NCBI GenBank assembly: GCA_019075905.1
Contig: JAGXAM010000001.1
Span: forward strand, 1-64,000
DNA from: Hyphomicrobiales bacterium
Lineage (GTDB): Bacteria > Pseudomonadota > Alphaproteobacteria > Rhizobiales > Beijerinckiaceae
Length of the DNA: 64,000 bases
Direction: 5' to 3'
Shown: positions 1 through 10,030 of the stretch, piece by piece
Layout: every line of letters begins with the position of its first letter
Position numbering within the stretch: position 1 is the stretch's first letter
Notes under the pieces: generated by a model
What the model was told of the DNA's origin: nothing
Databases searched by the model: none
Seen by the model: only the letters and a program-made list of their open reading frames with translations
Translations under genes and position numbers: made by a program

Positions 1-1055
1 TCAATGGCAAGGCTGGCGCTGGCCGCCTGCATGCGCGCCACCACCCGCCGGTCGATCTCGCCAGGCTGTGCGCGGGCCAGAAGATCGCGGTGGAAGGCCA
101 AAGCCTCGACATTGCTGATCTGCCCGGTTTTTTCATAGGTCGCCAGCACGGCGTCCAGTTCCGGCATGGCGCGGCGCTCGATGCGCGCCCCGGCACGCTC
201 AAGGCGCGCCAGGGCGGCCTCGAACAGGGTGGCGACAGCCGGCTCCAGATCATCGAGCACGATATTGGTCGGGGCGATAATGTGCTGGCCGTGCAGCGGC
301 AAGGGAGCAACGCTGCGCAGCGGGGCACCGCGCATGCCGGCATCGAGCAGGACGATGTCGGCCATGGAGCGGGCGAGCGGCCCGAGCGTATCGAGGGTTG
401 GTGCCAGCGGGAAAACCCCGCGCATGCTATAGCGGCCGGATGATCCCTTGAAGCCGAAAACACCGTTGAAGGCGGCAGGTGTGCGGATCGAGCCGCCGGT
501 ATCCGAACCGGTGGCGGCCGGCACCAGACTGCGGGCTACGGCAACACCGCTGCCCGATGACGAGCCGCCGGGCACGCGCGGACCATCAGTGCTGCAAGGA
601 TTGTGCGGCGTGCCGAAATGCGGGTTGAGGCCGAGCGCCGAAAAGGCGAGTTCCGTCATGTTGAGATGGCCGAGCGTCACCATGCCAGCCGCGCCCAGGG
701 CGGCGGCGACATCGCAATCGCGCGTTGCCGGCGGCGCGGTGCGCGCCAGCAGCATCGAGGCGGCGCTGGTGACCTCGCCGGCAAGATCATAGAGCGCCTT
801 GTGGGCAACCGGTAGGCCATCGAGCGGGCCGAGGCTGGCGCCGCGTGCCCGGCGGGCATCGCTCATCGCCGCCTCGCGCAGCGCCCGGGCTTTGGTGAGA
901 TTGATGAAAATCGCCTGATCGGGGCAGGCCTCGATGGCCTTGATGGCACGCTCGGTCAGCTCGACAGCGCTCAGTTCGCGCGCTTGCAGCGCCTCGGCCA
1001 TCGCGTCGAGGCCAAGTTGTTCAGGTTGGTCGTTCACATCATGCCCCAAATTCAT
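1..1055 (-). CDS. Amidase signature family amidohydrolase (C-terminus beyond the window)
   Basis: Hydrolyses an amide bond using the Ser-cisSer-Lys triad of the amidase signature family; the substrate cannot be told. The reverse strand reads from ATG at 1055 without a stop to the window edge, so about 350 N-terminal residues are present and the C-terminus is missing. Visible motifs are the catalytic Lys in PVAHKALYD (about residue 86), the Ser-rich loop PGGSSSGSGVAVA (about 163-175) with the cis-Ser, and GSDTGGSIR (about 183-191) carrying the nucleophilic Ser. An in-frame GTG at codon 7 is an alternative start. The gene begins 35 bases after the phaC stop on the same strand, so the two may be cotranscribed. 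GatA of the tRNA amidotransferase belongs to the same family, but no gatB or gatC is nearby; a general amidase is more likely. Confidence 0.85.
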   Translation of the reverse strand, partial: MNLGHDVNDQPEQLGLDAMAEALQARELSAVELTERAIKAIEACPDQAIFINLTKARALREAAMSDARRARGASLGPLDGLPVAHKALYDLAGEVTSAASMLLARTAPPATRDCDVAAALGAAGMVTLGHLNMTELAFSALGLNPHFGTPHNPCSTDGPRVPGGSSSGSGVAVARSLVPAATGSDTGGSIRTPAAFNGVFGFKGSSGRYSMRGVFPLAPTLDTLGPLARSMADIVLLDAGMRGAPLRSVAPLPLHGQHIIAPTNIVLDDLEPAVATLFEAALARLERAGARIERRAMPELDAVLATYEKTGQISNVEALAFHRDLLARAQPGEIDRRVVARMQAASASLAI

Positions 1056-1090
1056 GGCCACTGCACGGGAAGCTGGCTGCTGTCCCGCGC

Positions 1091-3115
1091 TCAGGCTTTC
1101 ACCCTTACATAAGTTCCCGGTGCATCGCCAAGTGGCTCGACGACACCGCCGCCAGGCGGGCGGGCCGGAACCTCGGTGGCGTCAAGGCCCTTGAGCCAGG
1201 CCATCCAGTCCGGCCACCAGCTGCCGGGATGCTCCTCGGCCGTCGCCAGCCAGTCCTTGAGCTCGCCCTTGGGCTTCGCGCCCAGCCAATATTGATATTT
1301 CACCTTGGTGGGCGGGTTGATCACCCCGGCAATATGGCCTGACCCTGCCAGCACATAGCGCATGGGCCCGCCAAAGAACTGCGCGCCGCGAAATACCGAG
1401 GCTGCCGGGGCGATATGATCCTCGCGCGCAGCCAGATTATAGACCGGCACGGTGACGCGCCGCAGGTCGAGCCTGACGCCATCCACCACCATCTCGCCCT
1501 TGGTGAGATTGTTGTAAAGATAGCAATTGCGCAGATAAAACGAGTGATTGGCGCAGGTCATGCGCGTTGAATCGGAATTCCAGGTCAGAAGATCGAAAGG
1601 TTTGGGCGCCTCACCTTTCATGTAATTGCCGACCACATAGGACCAGATCAGGTCGACCGGGCGCAGCATGTTGAAGGCGGTCGCCATTTTGGCGCCGTCA
1701 AGATAGCCTTTCTTGGCCATTTCCGCTTCGGTGGCGGCCACCTGCTCCTCATCGACAAAGACCTTGAGATCGCCGGGATCGGCAAAATCCACCTGGGTCG
1801 TGAACAAAGTCGCCGAGGCGATGCGCCTGGTGCCGCGCTGGGCCTCATAGGCGAGGGCGACCGCCAGCAGGGTGCCGCCGACGCAATAGCCAATGGCATT
1901 GACCTCGCGCTCGCCGGTGATTTTGGTCACCATATCGCAGGCAGCAAAAATGCCCTCGTGCATATATTCCGAAAAGCCCTTTTTGGCGTGGCGCTCGTCG
2001 GGATTGACCCAGGAAACGACAAAGACATTGACGCCCTGGTCGCGCACCCAGGCGACGAAACTCTTGTCGGCATTGAGATCGAGAATGTAGAACTTGTTGA
2101 TCCACGGCGGCACGATCAGCAAGGGGCGCTTCAGGACATTGGGGGTGGAGGGCGCATATTGGATGAGTTCGATCATCTCATTACGAAACACCACCTTGCC
2201 CGGTGTCGTCGCCATATTGACACCAAGCTCGAAGGCGCTGTTGTCGCTCTGGCGCATGCGCACCTGGCCCCCGCCAGCGGTGATGTCCTCGGCCAGAAGC
2301 TCCATGCCGCGCACGAGATTGCCGGCATTCTGGCGGATGGTTTCGGTCAGCAGTTTCGGGTTGGTGGCGACGAAATTCGAGGGAGAGACCGCGGCCGAAA
2401 TCTGCCGCAGGTAAAATTGCGCCTTGTCGCGGGTCAGGGCGTCGACATCGGCCTCGCGCGCCATGTCACCGGCCCATTTATTGGCGATCTGATAGGCCTG
2501 CGACAGAAAATCGAAAAACGGCATTTGCCGCCACGCCGGATCGGCAAAGCGCTTGTCGCCGGGATCAGGCGCGGCAACAGTGGGGGTGTCCTCGCCGGCC
2601 ATGCGCCGCAGTGTCTGGCTCCAGAGGTCGAACATCTGCGTGGTGAAGCGCGATTGCGCCTCAAGGCTGCGCGAGGGATCGCTCATCCAGTGTTCGGCGA
2701 CCTTGCCGAAGGTTTTGACGGCGTCGGCCACCGATTCTGGCACGGTCACGCTGACCTCGCCCTTGTCGATCGCCGGTTTCATCAGCGCCATGACGACCTG
2801 CGAGCCTTTTTCGACGAAGGCGGCAAGATTGCTGGACAGAACCTCGAAATCAACGCCCTCCGCCTTGGCGGCGGGTGCGGGCGCAGGCGCGGCCGCCGTC
2901 ACGGCGGCAAGGGGCACGAGGGCGGTACGCGGGGCTGCGGCCTTGCGCGGCGGTGCCGGCTGTTTGGCCGGCTTGACCTTTGCAGCTGGCACGGGCGCGG
3001 GCGATGGCTCCGACGGCACGGCCGCGAGCCGCCGGGGGGGGCGTTTTGTTGCGGGCGCCTCAGCGACCGGCACGGCACGATGCGGGCCTTGCGTGGATGA
3101 TCTTGACTTTCTCAT
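1091..3115 (-). CDS. phaC: Class I poly(3-hydroxyalkanoate) synthase PhaC
   Basis: Polymerises (R)-3-hydroxyacyl-CoA into polyhydroxyalkanoate on the surface of storage granules. The protein has 674 residues from ATG 3115, which follows a good GAGGA ribosome site; a GTG 15 bases upstream is less likely. The lipase-like box GYCVGG (about residue 410) carries the catalytic Cys, and Asp in REDHIAP and His in GSGHIAGV complete the triad. The PhaC N-domain occupies about residues 85-330 and the alpha/beta-hydrolase domain the remainder. The first 85 residues are Ala/Pro/Lys-rich, making it longer than typical class I enzymes of about 590 residues; this tail may be a disordered granule or DNA contact. 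No phaAB, phaR or phasin gene is adjacent. The amidase gene follows it closely on the same strand. Confidence 0.95.
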   Translation of the reverse strand: MRKSRSSTQGPHRAVPVAEAPATKRPPRRLAAVPSEPSPAPVPAAKVKPAKQPAPPRKAAAPRTALVPLAAVTAAAPAPAPAAKAEGVDFEVLSSNLAAFVEKGSQVVMALMKPAIDKGEVSVTVPESVADAVKTFGKVAEHWMSDPSRSLEAQSRFTTQMFDLWSQTLRRMAGEDTPTVAAPDPGDKRFADPAWRQMPFFDFLSQAYQIANKWAGDMAREADVDALTRDKAQFYLRQISAAVSPSNFVATNPKLLTETIRQNAGNLVRGMELLAEDITAGGGQVRMRQSDNSAFELGVNMATTPGKVVFRNEMIELIQYAPSTPNVLKRPLLIVPPWINKFYILDLNADKSFVAWVRDQGVNVFVVSWVNPDERHAKKGFSEYMHEGIFAACDMVTKITGEREVNAIGYCVGGTLLAVALAYEAQRGTRRIASATLFTTQVDFADPGDLKVFVDEEQVAATEAEMAKKGYLDGAKMATAFNMLRPVDLIWSYVVGNYMKGEAPKPFDLLTWNSDSTRMTCANHSFYLRNCYLYNNLTKGEMVVDGVRLDLRRVTVPVYNLAAREDHIAPAASVFRGAQFFGGPMRYVLAGSGHIAGVINPPTKVKYQYWLGAKPKGELKDWLATAEEHPGSWWPDWMAWLKGLDATEVPARPPGGGVVEPLGDAPGTYVRVKA

Positions 3116-3283
3116 GCGCTTCCTCGCCACTCTTGTCCAGGCTTGGGCCGCGGCGCGCCCCCGTATGTATGCGCCGTGACCGCGCCCTTTTTTGCAATCA
3201 CTAACATAGTATCAATGTATCGAAATTGCACAAATTGCATATCGGCCCAACGATGCTTACAAGAGCCGATAAAAGGCACAATC

Positions 3284-3646
3284 ATGCGACAGAAACCAGA
3301 CATGCAGCGGGCGAGCACGAAAATAATATTGCTGGCAGCGCTGGGCGCGCTTGCAGCCTGCGCCGCCCCTGCGCCCGGCAGCCCGGACAGCCCGTTGAAA
3401 TCAGTGATGAAATTTGGCGGCTTTGCAACGGACAGGCCGCAGATGGCTGGCTTCGTCGTCAAGTCGCGTCCGGCCCCCGGCACCGAAACTTATATTCCGC
3501 TAGGGACGCCCAAGGCGCAACCGACCGATGCGGTGCTGACACCAGATGAGGTCAAGGCCGAGACCGCGCGCCTCAATGCCGCGCGGGCGCGACAGCAGGG
3601 TGGCAAGCTTGGGACCAAACACAAAGAAGATGCGGCGGCTCATTGA
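3284..3646 (+). CDS. Small hypothetical lipoprotein
   Basis: Unrecognised 120-residue protein. From ATG 3284, preceded by AAAAGG about 8 bases upstream, it has a basic N-terminus, a hydrophobic stretch and a lipobox ALAAC near residue 25, so it is probably a lipid-anchored envelope protein. The mature part is polar, with a VMKFGGFATD segment followed by a Lys/Ala/Gln-rich C-terminal tail ending in HKEDAAAH. Upstream in-frame starts would put a cysteine-containing, non-signal-like stretch before the signal peptide and are rejected. It is divergent from phaC, sharing a roughly 170-base AT-rich intergenic region, and is followed 126 bases later by the aminotransferase gene. No function is proposed. 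Confidence 0.7.
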   Translation: MRQKPDMQRASTKIILLAALGALAACAAPAPGSPDSPLKSVMKFGGFATDRPQMAGFVVKSRPAPGTETYIPLGTPKAQPTDAVLTPDEVKAETARLNAARARQQGGKLGTKHKEDAAAH

Positions 3647-3772
3647 GGATGGGCTGGCGGGGCCAGGGCAGCCCGCGCCACACTTCGCTCTTGATCATCA
3701 GGCATGGGCCGTGCGCTGGACGAATCTGGCCCTATCGGTTATGCCTCATCGCCCGCTTCGGAGTTTGGCCCC

Positions 3773-4990
3773 ATGGAAGATTTTCATCGCGTGCGGCGTC
3801 TGCCGCCTTACGTTTTCGAACAAGTCAATCGTTTGAAGGCCAAGGCGCGCGCGGCCGGTGCCGATATCATCGACCTCGGCATGGGCAATCCGGATTTGCC
3901 GGCGCCGCGCCATGTCATCGAGAAGCTTGCCGAAACCGTGGGCAAGCCGCGCACCGACCGCTATTCGGCCTCCAAGGGCATTCCCGGCCTGCGCCGGGCA
4001 CAGGCAGCCTATTATGCCCGCCGTTTCGATGTGAAACTCAATCCCGACACCCAGGTGGTGGCGACGCTGGGCTCGAAGGAAGGCTTTGCCAATATGGCGC
4101 AGGCGATCACCGCGCCGGGCGATGTGGTGATCGTGCCCAACCCCTCCTATCCAATTCATGCCTTCGGCTTTCTGATGGCGGGCGGGGTTATCCGCTCGGT
4201 GCCGGCCGAGCCCAATGAGGAATTTTTCCGGGCGCTGGAGCGGGCGGTCAATCATTCGATCCCCAAGCCGATTGCGGTGGTGGTGTGCTATCCCTCCAAC
4301 CCGACGGCACAGGTGGCATCGCTGGATTTTTATCGCGATCTCGTGGCCTTCGCCAAAAAGCACGAAATCTATATCCTGTCGGATCTCGCCTATTCGGAAG
4401 TCTATTTCGATGGCAATCCGCCGCCTTCCGTGCTGCAGGTACCGGGGGCGATGGATGTGACCGCCGAATTCACCTCGATGTCGAAGACGTTCTCCATGGC
4501 CGGCTGGCGCATGGGCTTTGCGGTCGGCAACGAGCGCCTGCTGGCGGCCCTGACGCGGGTGAAGAGCTATCTCGATTATGGTGCGTTCACGCCCATCCAG
4601 GTGGCGGCGAGCGCCGCGCTCAACGGGCCGGAAGACTGCATCCACGAAATGCGGGCGATCTACAAGGCGCGGCGCGATGTCATGGTCGAGAGCTTTGCGC
4701 AGGCCGGCTGGATCATTCCGGCGCCGGTCGCCTCGATGTTTGCATGGGTGCCGATCCCGGAAAAATTCCGGCATCTCGGCAGCCTCGAATTCTCCAAGCT
4801 GCTGATCGAGAAATCCGACGTCGCGGTCGCCCCCGGCATTGGCTTTGGCGAGCATGGCGATGATTATGTGCGCCTGGCGCTGGTTGAGAACGAGCAGCGC
4901 ATCCGTCAGGCGGCGCGCGGTATCCGCAAGTTCTTCGACAGCGCCGATACGACGCTGCATAATGTCGTGCAGCTCAAGGCCCGCGTGTGA
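3773..4990 (+). CDS. alaC: PLP-dependent class I/II aminotransferase (AlaC / LL-DAP aminotransferase-like)
   Basis: Fold-type I aminotransferase of 405 residues, probably interconverting alanine or another neutral amino acid with its 2-oxo acid. The Schiff-base Lys is in TSMSKTFSMAGWRMGF (about residue 238), and the substrate/PLP signature NPSNPT-like YPSNPTAQ lies upstream of it. The N-terminus MEDFHRVRRLPPYVF is typical of the AlaC group, which fixes the start at 3773 instead of an upstream ATG at 3704. Rhizobial relatives are often annotated as LL-diaminopimelate aminotransferase and sit upstream of homoserine dehydrogenase. Here hom is absent and homoserine kinase follows 104 bases downstream, which still suggests a link to aspartate-family amino acids. 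The exact substrate is uncertain. Confidence 0.88.
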   Translation: MEDFHRVRRLPPYVFEQVNRLKAKARAAGADIIDLGMGNPDLPAPRHVIEKLAETVGKPRTDRYSASKGIPGLRRAQAAYYARRFDVKLNPDTQVVATLGSKEGFANMAQAITAPGDVVIVPNPSYPIHAFGFLMAGGVIRSVPAEPNEEFFRALERAVNHSIPKPIAVVVCYPSNPTAQVASLDFYRDLVAFAKKHEIYILSDLAYSEVYFDGNPPPSVLQVPGAMDVTAEFTSMSKTFSMAGWRMGFAVGNERLLAALTRVKSYLDYGAFTPIQVAASAALNGPEDCIHEMRAIYKARRDVMVESFAQAGWIIPAPVASMFAWVPIPEKFRHLGSLEFSKLLIEKSDVAVAPGIGFGEHGDDYVRLALVENEQRIRQAARGIRKFFDSADTTLHNVVQLKARV

Positions 4991-5094
4991 GCGGCAGCTG
5001 CGCGCGCTGAAGGCGCAGCCCCCTGCCAAACCTGATGGCGGCGTCCTGAAAGCCTCAAGGCGCTGCGCCTGCCCTGCCCCGCCCCTGGAACATC

Positions 5095-6060
5095 ATGGCC
5101 GTCTATACCGAAGTCAGCGCTGAGGATCTCGACCGGCTGCTTGCCGGTTATGATCTTGGCACGGTCAAGTCCTGCAAGGGCATTGCCGAGGGTGTCGAGA
5201 ATTCCAATTATCTGGTGCATCTCGATGCCGGGTTCTTCATTCTGACGCTCTATGAAAAGCGGGTGAATGCGGACGACCTGCCGTTTTTTCTCGGGTTGAT
5301 GCGCCATCTTGCGGCAAGGGGCCTCACTTGCCCGCAGCCGGTCGCCAACCGCAACGGCGAGATTCTGGCCGAAGTCGCCGGGCGGCCGGCGGCGCTGGTG
5401 ACATTTCTGGATGGCCTGTCGGTGCGCCGGGTGACGCCGGTCCATTGCGCCGGGGTTGGGGCGGCGCTGGCGCAATTGCATATTGCCGGGGCGGATTTCG
5501 CGTTGCGGCGGCCGAACGCGCTGGCGCTGCCGGGCTGGCAACCCCTGGTCGACCAGGCCGGGGCGCGCGCCGATGAGGTTACGCCCGGCCTTGCCGGCAC
5601 CATCAGCGCTGAACTCGCCTTTCTGACCGCGCATTGGCCCCATGACCTGCCGCAAGGCGTGATCCATGCCGATCTTTTCACCGACAATGTGTTCTTTCTT
5701 GGCGAGCAGCTTTCCGGGCTGATCGACTTTTATTTCGCCTGCAATGATGCGCTGGTTTATGACCTGGCGATCTGCCTCAATGCCTGGTGCTTCGAGCCGG
5801 ATTTTTCCTTCAACATCACCAAGGGCATGGCAATGATCGAGGCCTATCGCGGTGTCCGGGCGCTGAGCGCGGCCGAGATTGCGGCGCTGCCGATCCTGTC
5901 TCGCGGTGCGGCGCTGCGCTTTTTGCTGACGCGACTGGTCGACTGGCTGAACGTGCCGAAGGGCGCGCTGGTGCGCCCCAAGGACCCGAAGGAATATCTG
6001 CGCAAGCTGCGCTTCCAGCAAAGCGTGACCGGGCCGCGCGATTATGGCCTGCGGGATTGA
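5095..6060 (+). CDS. thrB: Homoserine kinase ThrB (APH-fold type)
   Basis: Phosphorylates L-homoserine with ATP in threonine biosynthesis. The 321-residue protein belongs to the aminoglycoside-phosphotransferase-like ThrB class used by many alphaproteobacteria, not the GHMP-kinase class of enterobacteria. Catalytic-loop residues appear in [13 protein letters not shown] (His191, Asp193, Asn198), and the metal-binding Asp is in [10 protein letters not shown] (about residue 211). The N-terminal GVENSNYLV nucleotide-loop motif is also present. The start MAVYTEV is the usual ThrB N-terminus. The gene ends 2 bases before rnhA, matching the thrB-rnhA pair seen widely in this class, so the two are almost certainly cotranscribed. 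Confidence 0.95.
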   Translation: MAVYTEVSAEDLDRLLAGYDLGTVKSCKGIAEGVENSNYLVHLDAGFFILTLYEKRVNADDLPFFLGLMRHLAARGLTCPQPVANRNGEILAEVAGRPAALVTFLDGLSVRRVTPVHCAGVGAALAQLHIAGADFALRRPNALALPGWQPLVDQAGARADEVTPGLAGTISAELAFLTAHWPHDLPQGVIHADLFTDNVFFLGEQLSGLIDFYFACNDALVYDLAICLNAWCFEPDFSFNITKGMAMIEAYRGVRALSAAEIAALPILSRGAALRFLLTRLVDWLNVPKGALVRPKDPKEYLRKLRFQQSVTGPRDYGLRD

Positions 6061-6062
6061 CC

Positions 6063-6527
6063 ATGAGCATGCGCGTTGAAATCTGGACCGATGGTGCCTG
6101 TTCGGGCAATCCCGGGCCCGGCGGCTGGGGCGCCATCCTGATCTATGGCGACCAGCGCCGCGAGATCAAGGGTGGCGCGGCGGAGACCACCAATAACCGC
6201 ATGGAGCTGACGGCGGCGATCGAGGCGCTCAACCTGCTGAAGCGGCCGTCCTGCGTCGATCTTTTCACCGATTCGGAATATGTCAAAAACGGCATTACGC
6301 AATGGCTGAAGGGCTGGAAGGCGCGCGGCTGGCGCACTGCCGACGGCAAGCCGGTGAAAAACCTCGATTTATGGCAGGCGCTGGATGCGGCGGTGGCGCG
6401 CCACGAGATCGCCTGGCGCTGGGTCAAGGGCCATGCCGGCACCGAGCTCAACGAGCGGGCCGACGAGCTCGCCCGTGGCGGCATGGCGCCGTTTCGCCTG
6501 CAGCCGGCCCGCGCCCGCCCGGCCTGA
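6063..6527 (+). CDS. rnhA: Ribonuclease HI
   Basis: Endonuclease that degrades the RNA strand of RNA-DNA hybrids, acting in the cytoplasm on R-loops and Okazaki primers. The 154-residue protein carries all active-site residues at the canonical E. coli numbers: Asp10 in WTDGACSGN, Glu48 in NNRMELTAA, Asp70 in LFTDSEYV, His124 in VKGHAGT and Asp134 in NERADELA. The basic handle region ([11 protein letters not shown]) is present. The start ATG at 6063 lies 2 bases after the thrB stop, implying translational coupling. It converges with the tadC gene 16 bases beyond its end, with no room for a separate terminator. There is a short basic C-terminal extension [10 protein letters not shown]. Confidence 0.97.
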   Translation: MSMRVEIWTDGACSGNPGPGGWGAILIYGDQRREIKGGAAETTNNRMELTAAIEALNLLKRPSCVDLFTDSEYVKNGITQWLKGWKARGWRTADGKPVKNLDLWQALDAAVARHEIAWRWVKGHAGTELNERADELARGGMAPFRLQPARARPA

Positions 6528-6543
6528 GGCAGGGCGACGGCGC

Positions 6544-7524
6544 TTATTTCCAGATGCGGGCCACCTGAATGGCGGCCGGCGTGATGATCACGGCAAACAG
6601 CACCGGCAGAAAGAAGATGATCATTGGCACGGTGAGTTTGGGCGGCAGGCCGGCAGCTTTCTTTTCAGCTTCCGACATGCGGGTGTCGCGCGCTTCCTGG
6701 CTGACGACGCGCAGCGCGGTGCCAAGCGGCGTGCCGTATTTCTCCGCCTGGATCAGCACGGTGGCAATGGCCTTGACGGCATCGAGGCCGGTGCGCTTGC
6801 CAAGGTTCTCGTAACCGATTCGCCGGTCTTGCAAATAGGACAATTCCGCGGTCGTCAGGGTGAGTTCCTCGGCGAGCGGGATCGACTGGACACCAATTTC
6901 GGTGGCGACCTTGCGGAACGCCTGCTCGATCGACATGCCCGATTCAACGCAGATCAGCAGCAGGTCGAGGGCATCGGGGAAGGCTCGGCGGATCGACATC
7001 TGCCGCTTGGTGATGAGGTTGGTGATGAACAACGACGGCAATTTCATGCCGATAAACAAGGCGATGATCACCATCATCACCTTGACCATCGGCGAATAGG
7101 TGGTGTGGCCGAAGACAAACAGCCACAGGAACGCCAGAATTCCGATGATCAGCGGCAGGACGGCGCTGAGCAACAGATACATCGGTTCGGCCTGGCTGCT
7201 GCGATAACCGGCCATGGTCATTTTCTCGCGGGCAGCTTCCGAGCCCAGCAATTGTTGCAGGTTGAAGCGACCGACGAGATCGCGCAGCAACGCCTTGGGC
7301 TCGACACGCAGGGTCTTGCGGTTGTGCTCGGCAACAAGGCGCTCGCGCTCGCGCAGGCGAATGATCTCGCGCTCGCGGCCGACGCCCTTGAGGCGCTTGT
7401 CCAGCTTGTTGCCATCGAGCATGGGCAACAGTACCACCAGCAAGGTCACGGCCACAGAAATGGCCAGCACGACACTGAGCAGAAACTGCCCGGAGGTGAG
7501 CTTGTCATAAATCTGGTCGAGCAT
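6544..7524 (-). CDS. tadC: Tad pilus inner-membrane platform protein TadC
   Basis: One of two polytopic GspF-type platform proteins of the tight-adherence (Flp/Tad) pilus machine; it works with TadB and the CpaF ATPase to add or remove pilin subunits. The 326-residue protein has an N-terminal membrane segment (LLSVVLAISVAVTLLVVLLP), a cytoplasmic T2SSF helical domain with the typical GMSIEQAFRKVATE stretch, paired central membrane segments and a C-terminal one (IIFFLPVLFAVIITPAAIQ). It is the last gene of the pilus operon, 30 bases downstream of tadB. It ends head-to-head with rnhA with only 16 bases between the stops. Confidence 0.93.
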   Translation of the reverse strand: MLDQIYDKLTSGQFLLSVVLAISVAVTLLVVLLPMLDGNKLDKRLKGVGREREIIRLRERERLVAEHNRKTLRVEPKALLRDLVGRFNLQQLLGSEAAREKMTMAGYRSSQAEPMYLLLSAVLPLIIGILAFLWLFVFGHTTYSPMVKVMMVIIALFIGMKLPSLFITNLITKRQMSIRRAFPDALDLLLICVESGMSIEQAFRKVATEIGVQSIPLAEELTLTTAELSYLQDRRIGYENLGKRTGLDAVKAIATVLIQAEKYGTPLGTALRVVSQEARDTRMSEAEKKAAGLPPKLTVPMIIFFLPVLFAVIITPAAIQVARIWK

Positions 7525-7554
7525 GGCGGTTTAATCCTGGTTCGTAATCATGCG

Positions 7555-8523
7555 TCAGAAATCAAAGTTGATCATCTTTTTCATGACCATAATACCGAGG
7601 AACATCCAGAACAGCGAAGCAGCAATGACGATGTTGCCAGTTGTCGTGGTAAACAAGATTTCGATGTACTTTGGCGAGGTGACGTAAATCAGGCCGGTGA
7701 CGATCACCGGCAAGGCGCCGATAATGCCGGCCGAGGATTTGGCTTCCGACGACATGGCCTTGATTTTCTGCTTCATCTTTTTGCGCTCGCGCAGCACGCG
7801 CGACAGATTCATCAGCGCTTCGGCGAGGTTGCCGCCGGCCTTGGCCTGCACGGCAATGACGATGGCAAAGAAATTGGCTTCGGGCAGCGGCACGCGCTCG
7901 ACCATGCGCTGCACGGCTTCGGTTGCGGTCAGGCCGACGGCCTGTGAATCGACGATCTGCTTGAATTCACCCCGCACCGGTTCCTTGCCTTCCGAGGCGA
8001 TGATCTTCATGCAATCGCCGAGCGGCAAGCCGGATTTTATACCGCGCACGATGATGTCGATGGCCGGGGCGAGCGCGTCGATAAAGGCCTTCATGCGCCG
8101 CGCCACCAGATATTTGAGCACGAATTTCGGCGGCACGATGAAGCCGAACACCAGGCCAAACGGTGCCAGGATCAATTTGTGAGAGACGGCGGCGACCAGA
8201 AAGCCGAAGACAAGCGATGAAACGGTGCTCAGCAAGTAAAACTGGCCGCGGGTGAGCTTGACTCCGGCCTGCGAAAACAGTGTTTCCAGCGACACTTTCT
8301 TGTCGTGGCGCTGATCGAGTTCCTTGAGGCTCTCGGCGACCTGCTTGCGGCGCTGTTCCTCATCGCGGTTGCGGACGGCAACCTGCTTGACCTTGCCACC
8401 GACAAGGTTGGCCTTGCGGCTTTCTACCCGATCCTCACCGTTGAGCATCGGGATGAAGACATAACCAAGACCCACCACGCCAAGAAAGGCGAATAATGCA
8501 ACTTCCATCGCCTCATTTGTCAT
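7555..8523 (-). CDS. tadB: Tad pilus inner-membrane platform protein TadB
   Basis: GspF-type platform protein, partner of TadC. With ATG 8523 it has 322 residues; an ATG 24 bases upstream lacks a ribosome site, while AAGG lies about 10 bases before 8523. An N-terminal membrane helix (VALFAFLGVVGLGYVFIP) is followed by a charged cytoplasmic stretch, two central helices, the T2SSF domain with GLPLGDCMKIIASE and the FFAIVIAVQAKAGGNLAEAL segment, and C-terminal helices. It starts 33 bases downstream of the cpaF stop, in the conserved order cpaF-tadB-tadC. Confidence 0.93.
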   Translation of the reverse strand: MTNEAMEVALFAFLGVVGLGYVFIPMLNGEDRVESRKANLVGGKVKQVAVRNRDEEQRRKQVAESLKELDQRHDKKVSLETLFSQAGVKLTRGQFYLLSTVSSLVFGFLVAAVSHKLILAPFGLVFGFIVPPKFVLKYLVARRMKAFIDALAPAIDIIVRGIKSGLPLGDCMKIIASEGKEPVRGEFKQIVDSQAVGLTATEAVQRMVERVPLPEANFFAIVIAVQAKAGGNLAEALMNLSRVLRERKKMKQKIKAMSSEAKSSAGIIGALPVIVTGLIYVTSPKYIEILFTTTTGNIVIAASLFWMFLGIMVMKKMINFDF

Positions 8524-8556
8524 GGCACTTACCTTCAGTGAACACAAACATGACCG

Positions 8557-9978
8557 TCAATCGACCACTTCCGAGGCATCCATGGCGGCTGCCAGGCGTT
8601 CTTCCTCGTTGTAATAACGGGCCCTTTCCCAAAAGCGCGGGCGACCGATACCGGTCGAGCGATGGCGGCCGCGCAACTTGCCATTGGCGTCCTCGCCGAT
8701 GATTTCATAGACGAACAGATCCTGGGTGATGATGACCTCGCCTTCCATACCCAGCACCTCGGTGATGTGGGTGATGCGGCGCGAGCCATCGCGCAGGCGG
8801 GCTGCCTGGACGATGACATCGACCGAGGTGGTGATCATTTCGCGGATAGTGCGCGAGGGCAGCGAGAAGCCGCCCATGGTGATCATGGATTCAAGGCGGC
8901 TGAGCGCTTCACGCGGCGAGTTGGCGTGCAGCGTGCCCATGGAGCCGTCATGGCCGGTGTTCATGGCCTGCAGCAGATCGAAAGCTTCCGGGCCGCGGAC
9001 CTCGCCGACGATGATGCGTTCAGGGCGCATACGCAGGCAATTTTTGACCAGATCGCGCATGGTGATGGCGCCCATGCCCTCAAGGTTGGGCGGGCGGGTT
9101 TCGAGCCGCACGACATGGGCCTGCTGCAATTGCAACTCGGCGGCGTCCTCGCAGGTGATGACGCGCTCGTCATCCTCGATGTAATTGGTCAGGCAGTTCA
9201 GCAAGGTTGTCTTGCCGGAGCCGGTGCCGCCGGAAATCAGCACGTTGCAGCGCACCTTGCCAATGATCTTCAAAATCTCGGCGCCTTCGGGCGAGATCGA
9301 GCCAAAGCGGGTGAGCTGATCGAGCGTCAGCTTGTCCTTCTTGAATTTGCGGATGGTGAGGGCGGCACCATCGATGGCGAGCGGCGGCGCGATGACGTTG
9401 ACGCGCGAGCCATCGAGCAGGCGGGCGTCGCAGATCGGCGAGGTTTCATCGACACGGCGGCCGACCTGGCTGACAATGCGCTGGCAAATGTTCATCAATT
9501 GCGCATTGTCGCGAAAGCGGATGCTGGTGAGCTGGATCTTGCCGTTGACCTCGATGAAGGTGCGCTGGGCGCCATTGACCATGATATCGGCGATGTCATC
9601 GCGGGCCAGCAAGGGCTCCAGCGGCCCGAAGCCGAGCACGTCGTTGCAGATATCGTCGAGCAGTTCCTCCTGCTCGGCAATCGACATCACATAGCTTTTG
9701 ACCTTGATGATCTCGTTGACAATGTCGCGAATTTCCTCGCGGGCATTTTCAGCATCGAGCTTGCTGAGCTGCGAAAGATCGATGGCCTCGATCAGTGCGC
9801 TGAAGATCAGCGCCTTGGTCTTGTAATAATCCTCGGATTTGGCCTTATCAACGACAATGGGAGCCGCAGGCGCCGGGGCTGCGCTCTGCGCCTTCAAGGC
9901 CGGCATGGGGGTGCGAACCGTGCTCGCCGGGGCTGCTGGTGCTGGGGGGCGGGCCGGGCCGTTACGCTTGCCAAACAT
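8557..9978 (-). CDS. cpaF: Tad pilus assembly/retraction ATPase CpaF (TadA)
   Basis: Hexameric secretion ATPase that powers Flp pilus extension and retraction from the cytoplasmic side. The 473-residue protein begins with an Ala/Pro-rich segment of about 45 residues, then an N-terminal domain, then the RecA-like motor. Walker A is GGTGSGKTT (about 250-258), the Walker B region is RIIVGEVRG (about 321-329), and the His box [15 protein letters not shown] lies at about 341-355, all intact. It lies between cpaE and tadB on the same strand, 52 bases after cpaE. In Caulobacter a single CpaF drives both extension and retraction; the same is likely here because no second motor gene is seen. Confidence 0.96.
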   Translation of the reverse strand: MFGKRNGPARPPAPAAPASTVRTPMPALKAQSAAPAPAAPIVVDKAKSEDYYKTKALIFSALIEAIDLSQLSKLDAENAREEIRDIVNEIIKVKSYVMSIAEQEELLDDICNDVLGFGPLEPLLARDDIADIMVNGAQRTFIEVNGKIQLTSIRFRDNAQLMNICQRIVSQVGRRVDETSPICDARLLDGSRVNVIAPPLAIDGAALTIRKFKKDKLTLDQLTRFGSISPEGAEILKIIGKVRCNVLISGGTGSGKTTLLNCLTNYIEDDERVITCEDAAELQLQQAHVVRLETRPPNLEGMGAITMRDLVKNCLRMRPERIIVGEVRGPEAFDLLQAMNTGHDGSMGTLHANSPREALSRLESMITMGGFSLPSRTIREMITTSVDVIVQAARLRDGSRRITHITEVLGMEGEVIITQDLFVYEIIGEDANGKLRGRHRSTGIGRPRFWERARYYNEEERLAAAMDASEVVD

Positions 9979-10030
9979 GGGTCAAATCCTGAAAAATCTC
10001 TTGCGGATGTGAAAAAGACATTTCGTCGGT

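Noticed and set aside
3143-3283. Longer start for the small lipoprotein
   Set aside because: It adds residues with cysteines before the signal peptide and would bury the lipobox; ATG 3284 has its own ribosome site.
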